Shown one piece after another: positions 47,011 through 58,679 of a DNA stretch of 64,000 nucleotides. Each line of letters starts with the position of its first letter. Position 1 is the stretch's first letter. Position numbers and translations under genes: made by a program. Below the pieces are notes generated by a model, which was given only the letters and a program-made list of their open reading frames with translations, did not search any database and was not told where the DNA came from. Origin of the DNA: Saccopteryx bilineata (Eukaryota > Chordata > Mammalia > Chiroptera > Emballonuridae); contig NC_089495.1 in assembly GCF_036850765.1 (NCBI RefSeq), positions 120,303,033 through 120,367,032 of the forward strand, given 5' to 3'.

Positions 47011-47670
47011 AAGTCCAGAAGCCAGAGGGCTGGAAGAGCTGGAACCCGAGGCTGCAGGAGGAGATGACCGCCAGTGCGGACACCTGCAGCCGGAGAGCAG
47101 AGGGCTGGAAGAGCTGGAACCCGAGGCTGCAGGAGGAGATGACCGCCAGTGCGGACACCTGCAGCCGGAGAGCAGAGGGCTGGAAGAGCTGGAACCCGAG
47201 GCTGCAGGAGGAGATGACCGCCAGTGCGGACACCTGCAGCCGGAGAGCAGAGGGCTGGAAGAGCTGGAACCCGAGGCTGCAGGAGGAGATGACCGCCAGT
47301 GCGGACACCTGCAGCCGGAGAGCAGAGGGTAGGCTGGCCAGTACCTCAGGTGAGCAGCCCCTCAGCATCACCAGCTCGCCTCACTTTCCTCTCCTGTTTC
47401 ATTACCACCTGTGCTCACAGTTGGTCCTGAGCTCCTGTTTCCAAACCGGGGACAAAGGGTAGAAGAGCCACAGCCTGAGAAAGATGGCCTCTGTGGGATA
47501 TCTAGACCTCAGGTAAACTGCTCATCTCAAGGCTCGTCCCAGCACCCACTGGGAAGCAGGTCTAGGGGATGAAGAGAATACAGGGGAATGGTGCTTTCTC
47601 CCTGTATCCTGATTTTCAGAAAGGCTTCAGTCTCCAAGCTGCAGCTAAGAAGGTACAGCTGGCTAACTAG
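47011..47670 (+). CDS. Candidate three-exon gene end with a 75-bp coding repeat
   Basis: The proposed exons are 47,011-47,349, 47,421-47,512 and 47,620-47,670. Each acceptor follows a pyrimidine tract (CCCTTCTTCTCTAG; CACCTGTGCTCACAG; CCTGTATCCTGATTTTCAG) and the donors are CTCAG|GTGAGC and CCTCAG|GTAAAC. The phases agree: exon 1 ends with one base, exon 2 supplies two, exon 2 ends on a whole codon, and exon 3 runs 16 codons to a TAG at 47,668-47,670. Exon 1 contains four identical 25-residue units (EGWKSWNPRLQEEM is the core). Exon 2 reads GPELLFPNRGQRVEEPQPEK and on. The introns are short (71 and 107 bp). No upstream exon was found, no polyadenylation signal is obvious, and I recognise no family. 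It could equally be a chance alignment around a minisatellite. Confidence 0.28.
47024..47329 (+). repeat. Perfect 75-bp minisatellite, four copies
   Basis: Units start at 47,024, 47,099, 47,174 and 47,249, followed by a six-base partial unit. All four are identical by eye. Because 75 is a multiple of three and the unit lacks stops in several frames, both plus frames and one minus frame stay open across the array (AEGWKSWNPRLQ…, ESRGLEELEPEAA…, and a minus-strand Leu/Ser-rich frame). Confidence 0.97.
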
Positions 47671-48530
47671 GGATGGTGCCTAACAGGACACTGGACCATA
47701 GAGGGCCTTGTACTATGTGAGCCTGATCAGCATGGCCACACGTTTGGCCTTGCCTTCTTCCTGTGTACCCACATGAGTGTGTGTTCCCTAAGAGCGCTTC
47801 CTGCCATCAGAGGGGGTGCTATCCCAAGGCAGCAAATGCAAGGGCCATATCAAGACTTCCTCTCCAGCAGCCCTCCCTCCCCAGGCCACAGTGCCTCTGA
47901 GGTGCAGCTCTTCACTTACAGCATGGCACACAAAACTGTGCTTGAGAAGCCACAGGCCACTGACAGGATATTGTGTAGAACTGTCATAGCTGGTGTCCCT
48001 TCCCTCTGGGATTGCTGTGCTCACTCTTTCTGCGTAGTCACCTCCTGCCCAGGTCCTAACTGTGCTTCAAAACCCTATGCACTAGCAGCTCAATGAATGA
48101 TTCCTGGATGACAACCTTGAGTCATATGGGAAGAAGATTAGAATATGACAGCACCCCTCCGCTTCTCTCCCTTACTGCCATCAATGTTGAGAGGCGGAGA
48201 GCTCTTCGTCCTCAGGGAGGCTGTACTGGTCTACTTTGCTCATTAGATCCCCACTGGAGTGTGAGTTTCTGAGTAGCAGGGTCTCCATCCCCTTGATGTT
48301 TCGCCTGCTTCTGCCTTGCCCCTTATAGTGCATGTCGGCTGCTAGAGTAGTGCTCTGTATTCACACCTGTTCTCAGGACTCCCAGAAGCCAGGGGACCCC
48401 AAGACTTTCATAAGTCAGGCAGCCAAAGAATGTCACTCTTCTAAACTCGAAGACATGCTCCATCCATGTTCAGCAGGATGCAGTTATAGGAGTATGACCT
48501 TTGTCCCTGTTCCTTCAAAAATGAGGAGTG
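47671..48530. other. Single-copy stretch, no supported gene
   Basis: Only short open frames (up to 107 codons at 47,773-48,096 plus), without recognised motifs or repeats. If the exon series at 47,011-47,670 is real, this would hold its 3' untranslated region or flank. Confidence 0.35.
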
Positions 48531-49147
48531 AACCTGATCAGGCGGTGGCGCAGTGGATAGAGCAGGGGTCCCCAAACTACGGCCCATGGGCCGCATGCGG
48601 CCCCCTGAGGCCATTTATCCGGCCCCCACCGCACACCAGGAAGGGGCACCTCTTTCATTGGTGGTCAGTGAGAGGAGCATAGTTCCCATTGAAATACTGG
48701 TCAGTTTGTTGATTTAAATTTACTTGTTCTCTATTTTAAATATTGTATTCGTTCCCATTTTGTTTTTTTACTTTAAAATAAGATACGTGTAGTGTGCATA
48801 GGGATTTGTTCATAGTTTTTTTATAGTCTGGCCCTCCAACGGTCTGAGGGACAGTGAACTGGCCCCCTGTGTAAAAAGTTTGGGGACCCCTGGGATAGAG
48901 CATCAGACTGGGACATGGAGGACCCAGGCTTGAAACCCAAGGTTGCTGGCTCGAGCAAGGGGTCACTCACTCTGCTGTAGCCCCCGGTCAAGGCACATAT
49001 GAGAAAGCTATAAGTGAACAAGCAATCAATCAATGAACAACAAAGATACTGCAATGAAGAATTCTCCTCTCTCCTTCCTGTCTGTCTGTCCCTATCTGTC
49101 CCTCTTTCTGACTCTCTGTCTCTGTCCAAAATAAATAAATAAATAAG
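48531..49147 (+). mobile_element. Rhin-type SINE (type A) split by a hAT MITE
   Basis: The SINE head aacctgatcaggcggtggcg runs to 48,562 and resumes at 48,893 with 'ggatagagcatcagactggg', then the usual body, CT-rich region and (AAAT)n tail. Removing the MITE and one target copy restores SINE continuity. Confidence 0.92.
48563..48892. mobile_element. hAT-family MITE with perfect 8-bp target duplication, inside a SINE
   Basis: The ends are CAGGGGTCCCCAAACTACGG and inverted GTTTGGGGACCCCTG. The 8-mer GGATAGAG occurs at 48,555-48,562 and 48,893-48,900, and the SINE consensus carries that word once. The 330-bp body is non-coding. Nesting in a lineage-specific SINE shows hAT mobility after that SINE arose. 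Confidence 0.93.
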
Positions 49148-49149
49148 GC

Positions 49150-49620
49150 ATGAAAAAAATTTCAGGAGACCAGGGTCTCAAGGACTAGGCAGTTATTTCT
49201 AAATGTTATCTTGCTAAATGTTAATGTGTAGCACAGTGTTCTTGCAGGTGCAGCCATAAACAGGATGGGCTGGCAGAAACTCAACATTAGTGTCCCAACT
49301 GCAAAGAAGAGATTCATGTGTATCTGACCAAATAGAGTAGATAAGCAGTAGATAAGCCTCCCTTTGGGTGACACGGCTTTGGATATGAATCTCCTGGTTT
49401 TTTTACCTGCTGCAAGTAAATAAAACTGCCTGTGACAACCATGTCTTTTTCTGGAATAGAGCACCATAGCAGCAAGTCCCTTGAATTGAGGAACAGGGTC
49501 ACCCTCAGAGCTTGTCCAGGACCCTCTGTGTGAACTGTTTTCCACCGGCGGGAGTCCTGAGCGCTGTGGTGGAAACGATAGCCACTGAGGGGCCCAGGCA
49601 GGGATAAATGTTTCTGCTGA
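49150..49620. other. Stretch with a possible LTR end
   Basis: At 49,405-49,500 'tacctgctgcaagtaaataa' and the following 'aactgcctgtgacaaccatgtct' resemble an LTR polyadenylation/U5 region. A similar stretch lies at 42,995-43,085. No full LTR boundaries were found. Confidence 0.35.
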
Positions 49621-49635
49621 AAGAAGCCCAGATGG

Positions 49636-49771
49636 GGCCCTGGCTCATTGGATTAGATTAGCTCGTCAGAGTGTCATCCCGAAACACCAAGGTTGTGGGT
49701 TCAAATCCCTGATCAGAGGACATAGAGGAAGCAACCAATGGATGCACAACTAACTGGAACAACAAATGAAG

Positions 49772-49813
<42 letters not shown>

Positions 49814-49869
49814 CCCACTTCCTCTCTCTGTCTTTCTAAAATCAATCAATTAAAAAAAAAAAAGTAAAA
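49636..49869 (+). mobile_element. Type C SINE with (CT)n expansion
   Basis: The tRNA-like head 'gccctggctcattggattag' is followed by 'ggttgtgggttcaaatccct', an expanded CT run (49,774-49,811) and an A tail. 13-bp flanks GAAGCCCAGATGG (49,623-49,635) and GGAACCCAGATGG (49,870-49,882) differ at two bases. Confidence 0.85.
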
Positions 49870-50212
49870 GGAACCCAGATGGGCATGCATAACATGTGTA
49901 CCCAAGGCCAGGATGCTCTTGACAGTCAAAGGAGCACTGAGACCCAGACATCAATCAGATACATGTTGGGAAACAAGGCACAGGGTCCACTAATTACAGA
50001 CCCTCACTTAGCACAGATTAACTCAGCCAATGAATAATTTCAACAGTCACGCGTAGTGGTGGGTTTTCTAACAGCAGCAGAAGCCCTCCACCTCTCCACC
50101 CCTCTCTCTTCCTTGCTGCTCCTCCCTCCCACCTTCACTCTCTCTTCCTTTCCTCCTTACATCCTTTCCATCCCTCCTTTACTGCAGGCAGCTACAGGTT
50201 TTGGAGACCATC

Positions 50213-50214
<2 letters not shown>

Positions 50215-50249
<35 letters not shown>
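50215..50249. repeat. (TG)n microsatellite
   Basis: About 17 uninterrupted TG units. Confidence 0.95.
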
Positions 50250-50250
<1 letters not shown>

Positions 50251-51095
50251 TGCATGTGCGCGCAGATATATTTTGAAAATGCGCAAATACGCTGTGCTGT
50301 CGATTTTTGTGTTCCTTGGTTTCCACATTCCATGCTGTTTCGGGCCTCCTCTGTGGGGTGGGCATGTGTCTAGGGATAGCAGTGGTGTGCTTTCCTTAAC
50401 TGACACCCTCACAGCACAGAGCTCTCTGCGACACCAGCTGGGAGTCCCTCAGTGTAGTTCAATTCTTACACTCCAACCTAAATGCCGGGCCCATTGTTTA
50501 AGGGCCGAGTCCCACGAGACTGCCCCATTCCCCCGTTTCCGGTGACAGCTCCAGGAGCAGGGCTTCCTAGTACTGCTGACCCACGGGCAACAAATTGGGT
50601 TCCCATACTCTCTCCTCGGGTTGCATAATTTGCTCACAGAACCTAGGGAAGCACCATATTTACTGGTCTGCTCTACAGTAAGGGATCTGATAACGGATAA
50701 GATGAGCAGCTGGATGAAGTGGTATGTAGGCTGAGGTCTGGGGAGGGTGCGAAGCTCCCACACTCTCAGCACTTCCACCTGTTCACACCAGGAAGTTCTC
50801 TAAACCCCATATTTCTGGAATTTTTGTGAAGCATAACTGATGATTAACTCCATTTCTAGCCCCTCTCCCCACTCTGGAGAATGGGAGGTAGGAGCTGAAA
50901 GTTCCACCTTTTTCATCATGCCTTAGTTTTTCCAGCACCCATCAAAAAGCCCACCACGCACTGTCTAATTAGAACAAAGACACTCCCACCCGCCAGGAGA
51001 TTCCAAGGGATTTAGGAGCTCTGTGTCAGACTCTACCACTCAGGAAATTAGAAAGGTCTTATTAGGGCTCCGAGTCAGGAACCCGGGAGCAGAGA

Positions 51096-51118
51096 CATAT
51101 ATATATATATATATATAT
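51096..51118. repeat. (TA)n microsatellite
   Basis: About 11 uninterrupted AT units. Confidence 0.95.
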
Positions 51119-52500
51119 TCTATTATGTTTTAAGTGTGCTCACATCTCCTCACCGTCACGGCAGCAGTGAGCATCAGGGAAACTGAGCTCAGCCCGCATG
51201 AACCAGGCTCACCCACGGACACCCCTCACCCCGCTCTTTCTTCAGCCTATGAAGCCAGCAGCCAGTCCTCTTTTGCCAAATGAATCAGGGTAAGGTGGAC
51301 AAGGCTCTGCCAACTGCTCTCTGTCAGCTTTTCATCAGCCCCACACAGCTGGTCTTAGCCCCAGGATGTCAGTGGCCTCCTCAACAGGCCTTCAGCCCAC
51401 AAGTGGAGTGCTGCTGCCCAGCCAGGTGTGGTCCAGGAGCACAGGGCCTGCTTCTTCTGAGTTGCCCTGACACCAGCTGAGCTTAGCACAACAAGCTTAG
51501 CACATCTTTTCCCAAAGATGAACAGTGGATCAGAGAGAGTAGGCAAGACACGGGAGGGAGCAGAGGAGAACTAGGTAGGGCCTCCCACCTCCTCACTGCC
51601 TTGCGAACAGGTCCCTTACCTGCTGTCCTTTCACTTCCTACACTCACACCCTCGGAATTGTGAAGTCCTTTCTGAAAATGCTACAACCCCTGAAGAGATG
51701 AGCATCCAATGCAGGGCTTAGTAGTCTTCTGGTTGTCTTCTCGGCCTCTCCCTTCCCCCACCTGTCTGCAGCAGGGGAGGTAAAATCACCAGCGACTGCA
51801 ACAACAGGCCTCATCTGGCTTCCACCCCACCCTAGCACAGGTCCCTGCTCAATCTAATGTTAGATGGACAGTCTCCGCTCACTTCTCCTGGGCGGCACCC
51901 CCCTCTAGGGGCTCTAAAGAGAATAGCATGTTGTCTTTCCTGGCCTTGGTTGTTTTCTTGACACTTTCTCCAGGGGGGTCTCCAGAGGGCAGATTGTGCA
52001 GAACACATCTGGGACATGTTATGTGGAACGGCTCCGACTCGCTTTCACCAGATATCATCTACTATTGTCTGCCAGAACACAGGTGCTCAGGCCACCCTGG
52101 AATGACTTTGTGCTGCATCAGTCATGGCTGACCAGCCAAGAGTGCATTGCTGGGCAGGCCCGTGAGGGGCTCAGTGGGCACGACTCCACAAGAGTCCACC
52201 TACTGGCATGAGTGTCTGGCCTGCAGGCCTTGTTCTCTCCATCGTATGTGGGAAGCAGGTTCCCATTCTCAGTGATATCACAAAGCTCTCAAGAGGAGTT
52301 CTGTGTGTTTCCCTGGCAGACAGCTGGCTGTTGAGCCCATGTCATGGTCATGATGCCACGAGCCATTTGCAAAATGAGACTCAGGCCATCTTGGAGACAG
52401 CAAGTGCTAGGGGCCATGCTGGCCATAGGAGAGGCTCTGGCCTTAGAGTCTGACAGTGTGCGAGCCTCGCTCTGTGTGTACACAGAAGAGCCAGGCCATG

Positions 52501-52860
52501 CCCTGGCCAGTTGGCTCAGCGGTAGAGTGTTGGCCCGGGATATGGAAGTCCTGGTTCAATTCCCAGTCAGGGCACACAGGAGAAGCAACCATCGGCCTCT
52601 CCACCTCTACCCCTCTCCTTTCTCTCTCTCCCTCCCTCTCTCCCTCTCTCCCTCTCCTGAAACCATGGCTCATTTGAGCAAGTTGGCACCAGGCACTGAG
52701 GATAGCACCATGGCTTCACCTCAGGCGCTCAGTTGCCAGCAACGGACAATGGCCCTAGATGGGCAGAGCATTGCCCCTTAGTGGGCTTGCCAGGTGGATC
52801 CTGTTTGGGGTACATGTGGGAGTCTTTATGTCTCCCCAGCACTCAATAATAATAATAAAA
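52501..52860 (+). mobile_element. tRNA-derived long SINE (type B)
   Basis: The head ccctggccagttggctcagc is followed by the type B body and an (AAT)n/A tail at 52,845-52,861. The words AAGAGCCAGGCCAT before and AAGAGCCAGATCAT after form an imperfect target duplication. Confidence 0.88.
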
Positions 52861-52861
52861 A

Positions 52862-54265
52862 ATGAAGAGCCAGATCATTTCTCCCTGCCAGTGTTTCTCA
52901 TCTTTGAAATGGGAGAAAAGCACAGTGTCCTCTCACCTGACATGTGCTGGGTAAATGTGGCAGCTGTTAATTTTAAGGAAGGGCTCTTAGAAACCAATTT
53001 CAAAAGTCTACAGTTTATCACATTTAGTCAAGAGAAATGACCCAAATCCATCACATGGCCCCACTAGGCACTCTTCAAAACACCTGTTTTTTTCTCTGAT
53101 AGAAGATATGTCTCAGCCCGCCCCATGCTCCCATACCCCCCCCCCCACCTCCACCTCCTGCAATCTGCATAGAGCAGGAGAGGCAGCAGTCCTGGGCTTG
53201 TGGCCTCACACAATAGTGAGTTCAGAGTTCACCTGCAGAACATGATGAATCTCTAACCTTACAAAGTCTGGGTTAGAGCCAATCCAACATTGCTTTCCCT
53301 GAGTTACAGAAGTCTCATCAGCTCAGCAGAAAGGCTTGGCTTCTTTGAAAAGTTCTGTACATTCTTATGGTGAAGGGGTCAGAGAAGGCAGAAGGGTCTC
53401 CAAGTTGGCAAGGCAGCTGTGACCTGAGCAGGAGGCCACCATGCTGTGGCTAGAGTGGGTCCTGCAGATCTATTTTTTGCTGTGGGCACTTTGGTAAGAG
53501 ATAGCGGGAAGGCTGTCCCCACAGGAAAACAGCTGCCTGTGGCCAGCAGTCCACTCCATCTGCATGTGTGAGGACTCAGGAGGAAGCAGTGAGAACCCTT
53601 TCTGAGTCTGAACACCCTGTGTCCCTGAGAGCTGTGACAAGGGCTGGTCATTCTTCTGCGGGACTAAGTGCCTGCACAAAAGTTCTTCCCTCCATCCAAA
53701 CAGAGGCACGATATACAATGTGATACATGGTGTGGGGGGAGCTCCAGAGAGTAGGACTGGGTCCTCCAAGGCCCCACTCAGTGTGGGCAAACACCCTAAT
53801 GACAAATTCTTCCCAGCTCTGACCCCTGTACACTGAGCAGGAGCTGGGGAGGGCCCTTGATGCTGCTCTGGACTTTTAGAATCTTGAAGCTCTTGGTTAC
53901 AGGACAGGAGACAGTGGAGGCCCAGGGATGGAACATGATCACCCCTTGCCTCCACACAGGTTGAGGACAGAGCCAGGTGAAAGCCTAGCCTCGGTGACCC
54001 AGAGGTGGTGGCCCCGCATGCAGCTGCCATGCTCCCTCCTCCTTCAAGCTTTGGGCCTTTTGGGCTCCATCACAGAGGCCCCCGCCCCCACCCCCCTTCC
54101 TCCTCCAGGAGCATGCTCACTGAGGGATGCATATTGAAGATGGCTAGAGACAAGCTTCTTCCAGGGGTGATGTTCAACGTCATTCATAGCGGGCCATGCT
54201 TGGGCTTACCTAAACCCAGGTCTGTTTGTTTGTTTGTTCTTAACTTGGTTTAAATTATTTTTTCA
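52862..54265. other. Single-copy region, no supported gene
   Basis: The longest frame is 186 codons (53,470-54,030 minus). It overlaps another minus frame in a different phase and has no recognisable motif. No repeats were identified. Confidence 0.4.
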
Positions 54266-54444
54266 GGCCTGGCCTGTGGTGGTGCAGTGAATAAAGCACT
54301 GCAGGTCCTGGAACACTGAGGTCACCAGTTTGAAACCCCAGGCTTGCCTAGTCAAGGCACATTTGGGAGTTGATGCTTCCTGATCCTCCCCTCCTCTCTC
54401 TTTCTCTCTCTCTCTCTCCTCTCTAAAATGAATAAATTTTTTAA
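54266..54444 (+). mobile_element. Type C SINE with target duplication
   Basis: The head 'ggcctggcctgtggtggtgc' is followed by a short body, a CT-rich region and A tail. AAATTATTTTTTCA (54,252-54,265) recurs with one extra T at 54,445-54,459. Confidence 0.85.
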
Positions 54445-54459
54445 AAATTATTTTTTTCA

Positions 54460-55004
54460 AAGACCACCTTCTTGCAATTTCCAGATAGAACATACAAAAC
54501 AAGAAAGAGACTTCCTTTCAAATACATCAACAGTACTATAGACTTGTACGTGTTACTGATAACATTGCTACAGAAGAATGTCAGCTTTCTCCAGGGAATA
54601 GACAGGCTCTCTCTTTGTCTCCCTCCAAGATGTTCTCGAGTGCAAGGGCACCGCTCTTGCTTTTTGACACATTTTCTATGCAGAAATATGGAGCCCGGAA
54701 GTCCTGCTGGCAGTGGAGGAAGCCGTTCCCAGACCCATGCCAAAACCACAGGATGTCCAGTCCACAGGGACTTCCTCACTGGGGTAGACCAGGCCTAATG
54801 GGGGCATATTGTGCAGAACCTGCTGCTTGTGTGTGGGCACCCCATGCAATCCTCACTGACTGAGGAGGCAGAACCACCGTGACCCAGGTGAGACTCTGCT
54901 GCCAGGAGATGGGTCTGACTGCCCAGGTCAGCATGTAGGGGCCTGAGGTTTGGGTTTAGGCCGGCTGGCTCTTCCCACTCTGGAATGGGGCCGACAGTGG
55001 TGCT
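54460..55004. other. Single-copy stretch, nothing recognised
   Basis: About 540 bp without a supported gene or repeat. Confidence 0.35.
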
Positions 55005-56290
55005 GTTGTTACCTAACGCAGGTTCAACTGCCAGCTGTGCCGAACAGTCGATAATTGTGGAACAGGTGTTGGGGCAAAGGAAAGAAGTTTATTCAAGAAC
55101 TGGCAGCCTGAGAAGACGGAGGGACTCCTGTCCTCAAAAACCCATTTTAATCATTTGATGCAGACAGAGATTTTTATAAGGAGGGAGAAGGAGAGGGAAT
55201 AAACAACAAAAAAAAAATAGAATAAAGGAATTGAAAAGACGAGGTTAGAGTTCCCTGCTGAGGGGACTCGGAGTCATGTGTTCAGATAACTGGTTGAAGG
55301 TCAGCAACTCTTCCCAGAGCTGGAGCTTCTGAAGGCCAGAGTCTGCTCTTTCATTGGAATTGAATCTAGCAAAAAACTTGTAAACTATAGTTACTGTTCT
55401 CTGTAACAGGTGCCAACACATTCCCACATTCCTGAGGTCCCGCTGGCCTTGAGCGAGAATCAGAGCTGCAGGTGTGTCAGTATGGTGAGAGTGGGGAGAA
55501 GGGCAGAAGCTGATGCTTATTCTTCTCCTTCAGATGTTAACCCTTGATGTGCGTCAGCCAGAGGGGAACAGGCCTTTGAACTGTAATGAGAGATTGGCCA
55601 GAGGTGAATGCGCAGGCTCGATTATATACTTGTGATTTGTTACAGAATACATAACTTTGGTTGCTAAACTAGTAATATTGAATCGTGGTTATAAGAGCAA
55701 CAAATCCAGTTTAGCATTTTATAGAAATCCTTTTATGCCGCGGACCAGCGCAGCTTCCAAATAACAGTGCGGAATTAAGGAAACACACTTTGTCAGAACA
55801 AAACCGATGGGACCGGGAGGACTCCTCAAACTGCCTGGCAGCATCTGAGTGCCTCACAGCCTCAGTTCGCTTTATTATATGGACCTATGCATATCAAGGA
55901 CCCTGATACAAAGTTGCACATCAAAGGCTAAGACAGGAACTCTCCCAAGGCAAAAACAGTATACATTAGTGAATTTTACAAACATCTGAAAACAAAGAGT
56001 CAGAGGAAGGGTATGTATATTGCTTCCTGCAACCCAAGGAAGGAAGTGGAGTGGGTGCAAACACAGAGCATCAAAGCCAAATATGGAGATGGAGGGGGTA
56101 GAACTTAAGCCCCCTGCCAAGCCTTGAATCTATAATGGCTTTTTGCCATTACCGGTCCACAACACTTTTATAAGTCTACCTTGTTAGTACATTAGAGCTA
56201 AGTACATACTTAGCTCTATTCTGTGACTAGTCAAACAAAGATCAGTAAATTACCAACTTAGCATATTTATTCCCAGTTACGTTGTAACAA
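55005..56290 (-). mobile_element. Probable older LTR interrupted by a solo class-II LTR
   Basis: On the minus strand 55,005-55,735 has LTR architecture: a TATAAAAATC box near 55,178, then AATAAACTTC as a polyadenylation signal near 55,090, then a U5-like stretch ending near …TAACAACA at 55,005. The upstream part may continue beyond the inserted LTR to a TGTTACAACG word near 56,291. Target duplications could not be confirmed, so the boundaries are uncertain. Confidence 0.5.
55736..56164 (-). mobile_element. Solo LTR, class II (ERVK-like), 6-bp target duplication
   Basis: Read on the minus strand the element starts TGTTGTGGACCGG and ends CTGGTCCGCGGCA, so it has TG…CA ends with a short inverted repeat. 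AATAAAG near 55,872 (minus) is a plausible polyadenylation signal. The hexamer CTTTTA flanks both sides (55,730-55,735 and 56,165-56,170). A 6-bp duplication is typical of betaretrovirus-like class II elements. No internal region remains, consistent with recombination between two LTRs. Length is 429 bp. Confidence 0.85.
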
Positions 56291-56299
56291 GCCCAGCAG

Positions 56300-57360
56300 C
56301 AAATTTCGCTGCAAGCACTGTCTAGGTCAGGGTCAGCAAACTTCCTGCAGAGCTCCAGAAAGTATATATTTTAGGTTGGGGGGGGGGGCATATCCAGCCT
56401 CTGTCATATATTTTGATTCTGATGCTTACTAGAGTGTGAGAACCACTGGCCTAGGAAATGAAGAGATGGGCCTGGACCCTACCAGAAGGACTTGGGAGAG
56501 AAGGGCGGCCAGTAACACCTGGGCTGAGGGAGGAAAGAGCCAGCACTGCCTGTGGGTCATCTTTGTGGAGAGTTCTTGCTGGGGGTGTTCCCTTCCTGAG
56601 ATTCTCCCTCTTTTCATCTCAGTGTGGGGCTGACGCTGCCCCATCTGCCACTGGGCGGGGGGGGGGGGGGGCTCTAGAAAACCAGGCAAGGCAGGACGAA
56701 TTTATACAGGGCAACCTGGGCAGTTCCAAAGGGTCCCTTTTTGCAAAGCTTTGCACAGGTTTTGTAGCCATTCCTGTGGACCTGTCTTGTACAGTACATG
56801 TTTCTCATGAGAGCACCAGCATGTCCCTGTTTGCCCAGGACTCCCAGGTTTAGTACTGACCAGGAAACTCATTCTTAGACAAATAAGGAAAGTTAGCGAC
56901 CCAAGCCTCCACCCCCACCCCACCCCTGCCCTCACCATCGCCCCCGTTGATCCCACCGATGGTAAGAAACCGCTCAAGCTTGTAGCTGCCATGTCCCACT
57001 CACTCCGCACAGTGCCTGGCGGGGCTCTGCCCGACTGACCTGACTGCTGTCTTCCCTGGACCTGTCTCACTGTTGGGGACCCTCACATGGTCTCTTGATC
57101 CTAGTTTCACACCTGGGTGCCTTGGGGAGTGGCAGTACTAATGCTGAATCAGCGACCCTGGAGTCGTGGTTTAGAGGAGTCAACTCTCAGGATGTTTGCG
57201 GGGTGCCCTGTTTGGTGAGCAGGTGAGGGGGGTCCCAGCCAGGACACGGTGGGAGGCCACACCGTCCAAGCCCTGCAGACCGTGGGGCTTCATCCCACTG
57301 TGGTGTTTGAGCCCTGTGAAAATGAAAGGCCCAACAACAAACCCTTAGTATACTTTTTTT
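56300..57360. other. Single-copy stretch with G runs
   Basis: Contains poly(G) runs at 56,379-56,387 and 56,656-56,670 and short open frames only. Confidence 0.4.
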
Positions 57361-57369
57361 AAAAGAAGG

Positions 57370-58670
57370 TTTCATTTATAATACCAACAAAATGAATAAA
57401 AATAAAATGGATGCAGTTTCTAATAGAGAAAAATTGCAAACTTTTGGAAAAACCGTTAGAGAAAATCTAAATAAGTGGAGGAATATTGTTTAAAAATGTC
57501 AATCATTCCAAATTCATGTAAACTCACTGCAAAGCTAATACATTCTGAGCAGTTTTGGTGGGTGAGGTGGGGGAGAAACTTGTCAAACTGATTTTATAAT
57601 TTACCATATATAAAAGAGTAATGAGCTCAGACTATGACAATAAAGAATAAGATATAAAGTCTTGTCCAACGGGTTGTCAAGATATCATAAAGCTGTTATA
57701 ATTAAGACAGGATGTCCTGGTCCAGGGAAATAGAAACTGGCCATGGACTCAGCTGCAGACCCCCCACCCCACCCCACAAAGGAACCTTGCTTTATGACCG
57801 AGCCTGTATTTCAGTGGGCAAAGTGTGGGCTGACAAACCAATTTGCTAAACCAATTTGTCAGTCATATTGGAAAATAAAATAAAATTAGATTTTTTGTTT
57901 TAAACCACAAACAAAAATAAATTGCAAGTGAGTCAAATAATAAATATAAAATAAATATAAAAAGGCAAACTGTTAAGAAAATCTGCAAGAAACTATATAT
58001 CTATGGATTTTCCATAAAGATTTCATAAACACAGAGCACAAATTTTATATGAATTTAATGACATCATGAAAAAAAATAATAAGAAGAAAACAAAAAGACA
58101 GCCCATAGAAATGGAGTAAGTAGTAGGTGGTTTTTGCACAAAATGCACAAATCATAAAGAAAATATAGAAAAAATGGGTAAACGACACAAAGAGGCATTA
58201 CACAGAAGTGGAAGTGTGGCGGGCCCAGAGGCACATAGAAAGGATTTTTGTTATTGTTGTTTTGTTTCATTAGTTGCAGAGAAATGGCAGGAAAAATCAC
58301 AGTGAAATACTATTTTATACCCACCAGATGGCCCTAGATGAAGGTGTCTGACAACATGGGAAGTCTTGTTCTCTGTGGAGGAAGGACCCCCCCACCCTGC
58401 CCCGAGGACAGCAATACGCAGGGCGAAGCAGAGGATTCACATCTTTACACCCCGCAATTCCAGTCCAACAAATACAAAGGGCTTTTCACTTGCTGACAGG
58501 AGCCACCATGAACCACAGGCTCCATTCAGTGGGCCAAGGTCAGTGTTCAAAAATGAAATGAAATACAATTGAAAACATCAAGAGTGTACTGCAGATAATG
58601 AGAATAAAATTTACATCGTGGACCATTTGTAAATATGTGTGTACTGGCTTAAAATATAAAATCAATATTC
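57370..58670 (+). mobile_element. Old L1 ORF2/3' remnants
   Basis: AT-rich plus-strand sequence with L1 ORF2 C-terminal wording such as 'atcataaagctgttataatt' near 57,687 and 'aatactattttatacccacc' near 58,306. Stops occur in all frames. Confidence 0.55.
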
Positions 58671-58679
58671 CCCCTGCAG

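Larger units (their letters stand above)
49883..52500. other. Single-copy region with two microsatellites
   Basis: No gene is supported. (TG)n lies at 50,215-50,249 and (TA)n at 51,096-51,118. Open frames remain below 115 codons and show no domain. Confidence 0.4.

Noticed and set aside
46946..47371. Minus-strand 141-codon frame across the 75-bp array
   Set aside because: It is open only because the repeat unit is a multiple of three without stops, and it has no splice context. The plus frame is favoured by phase agreement.
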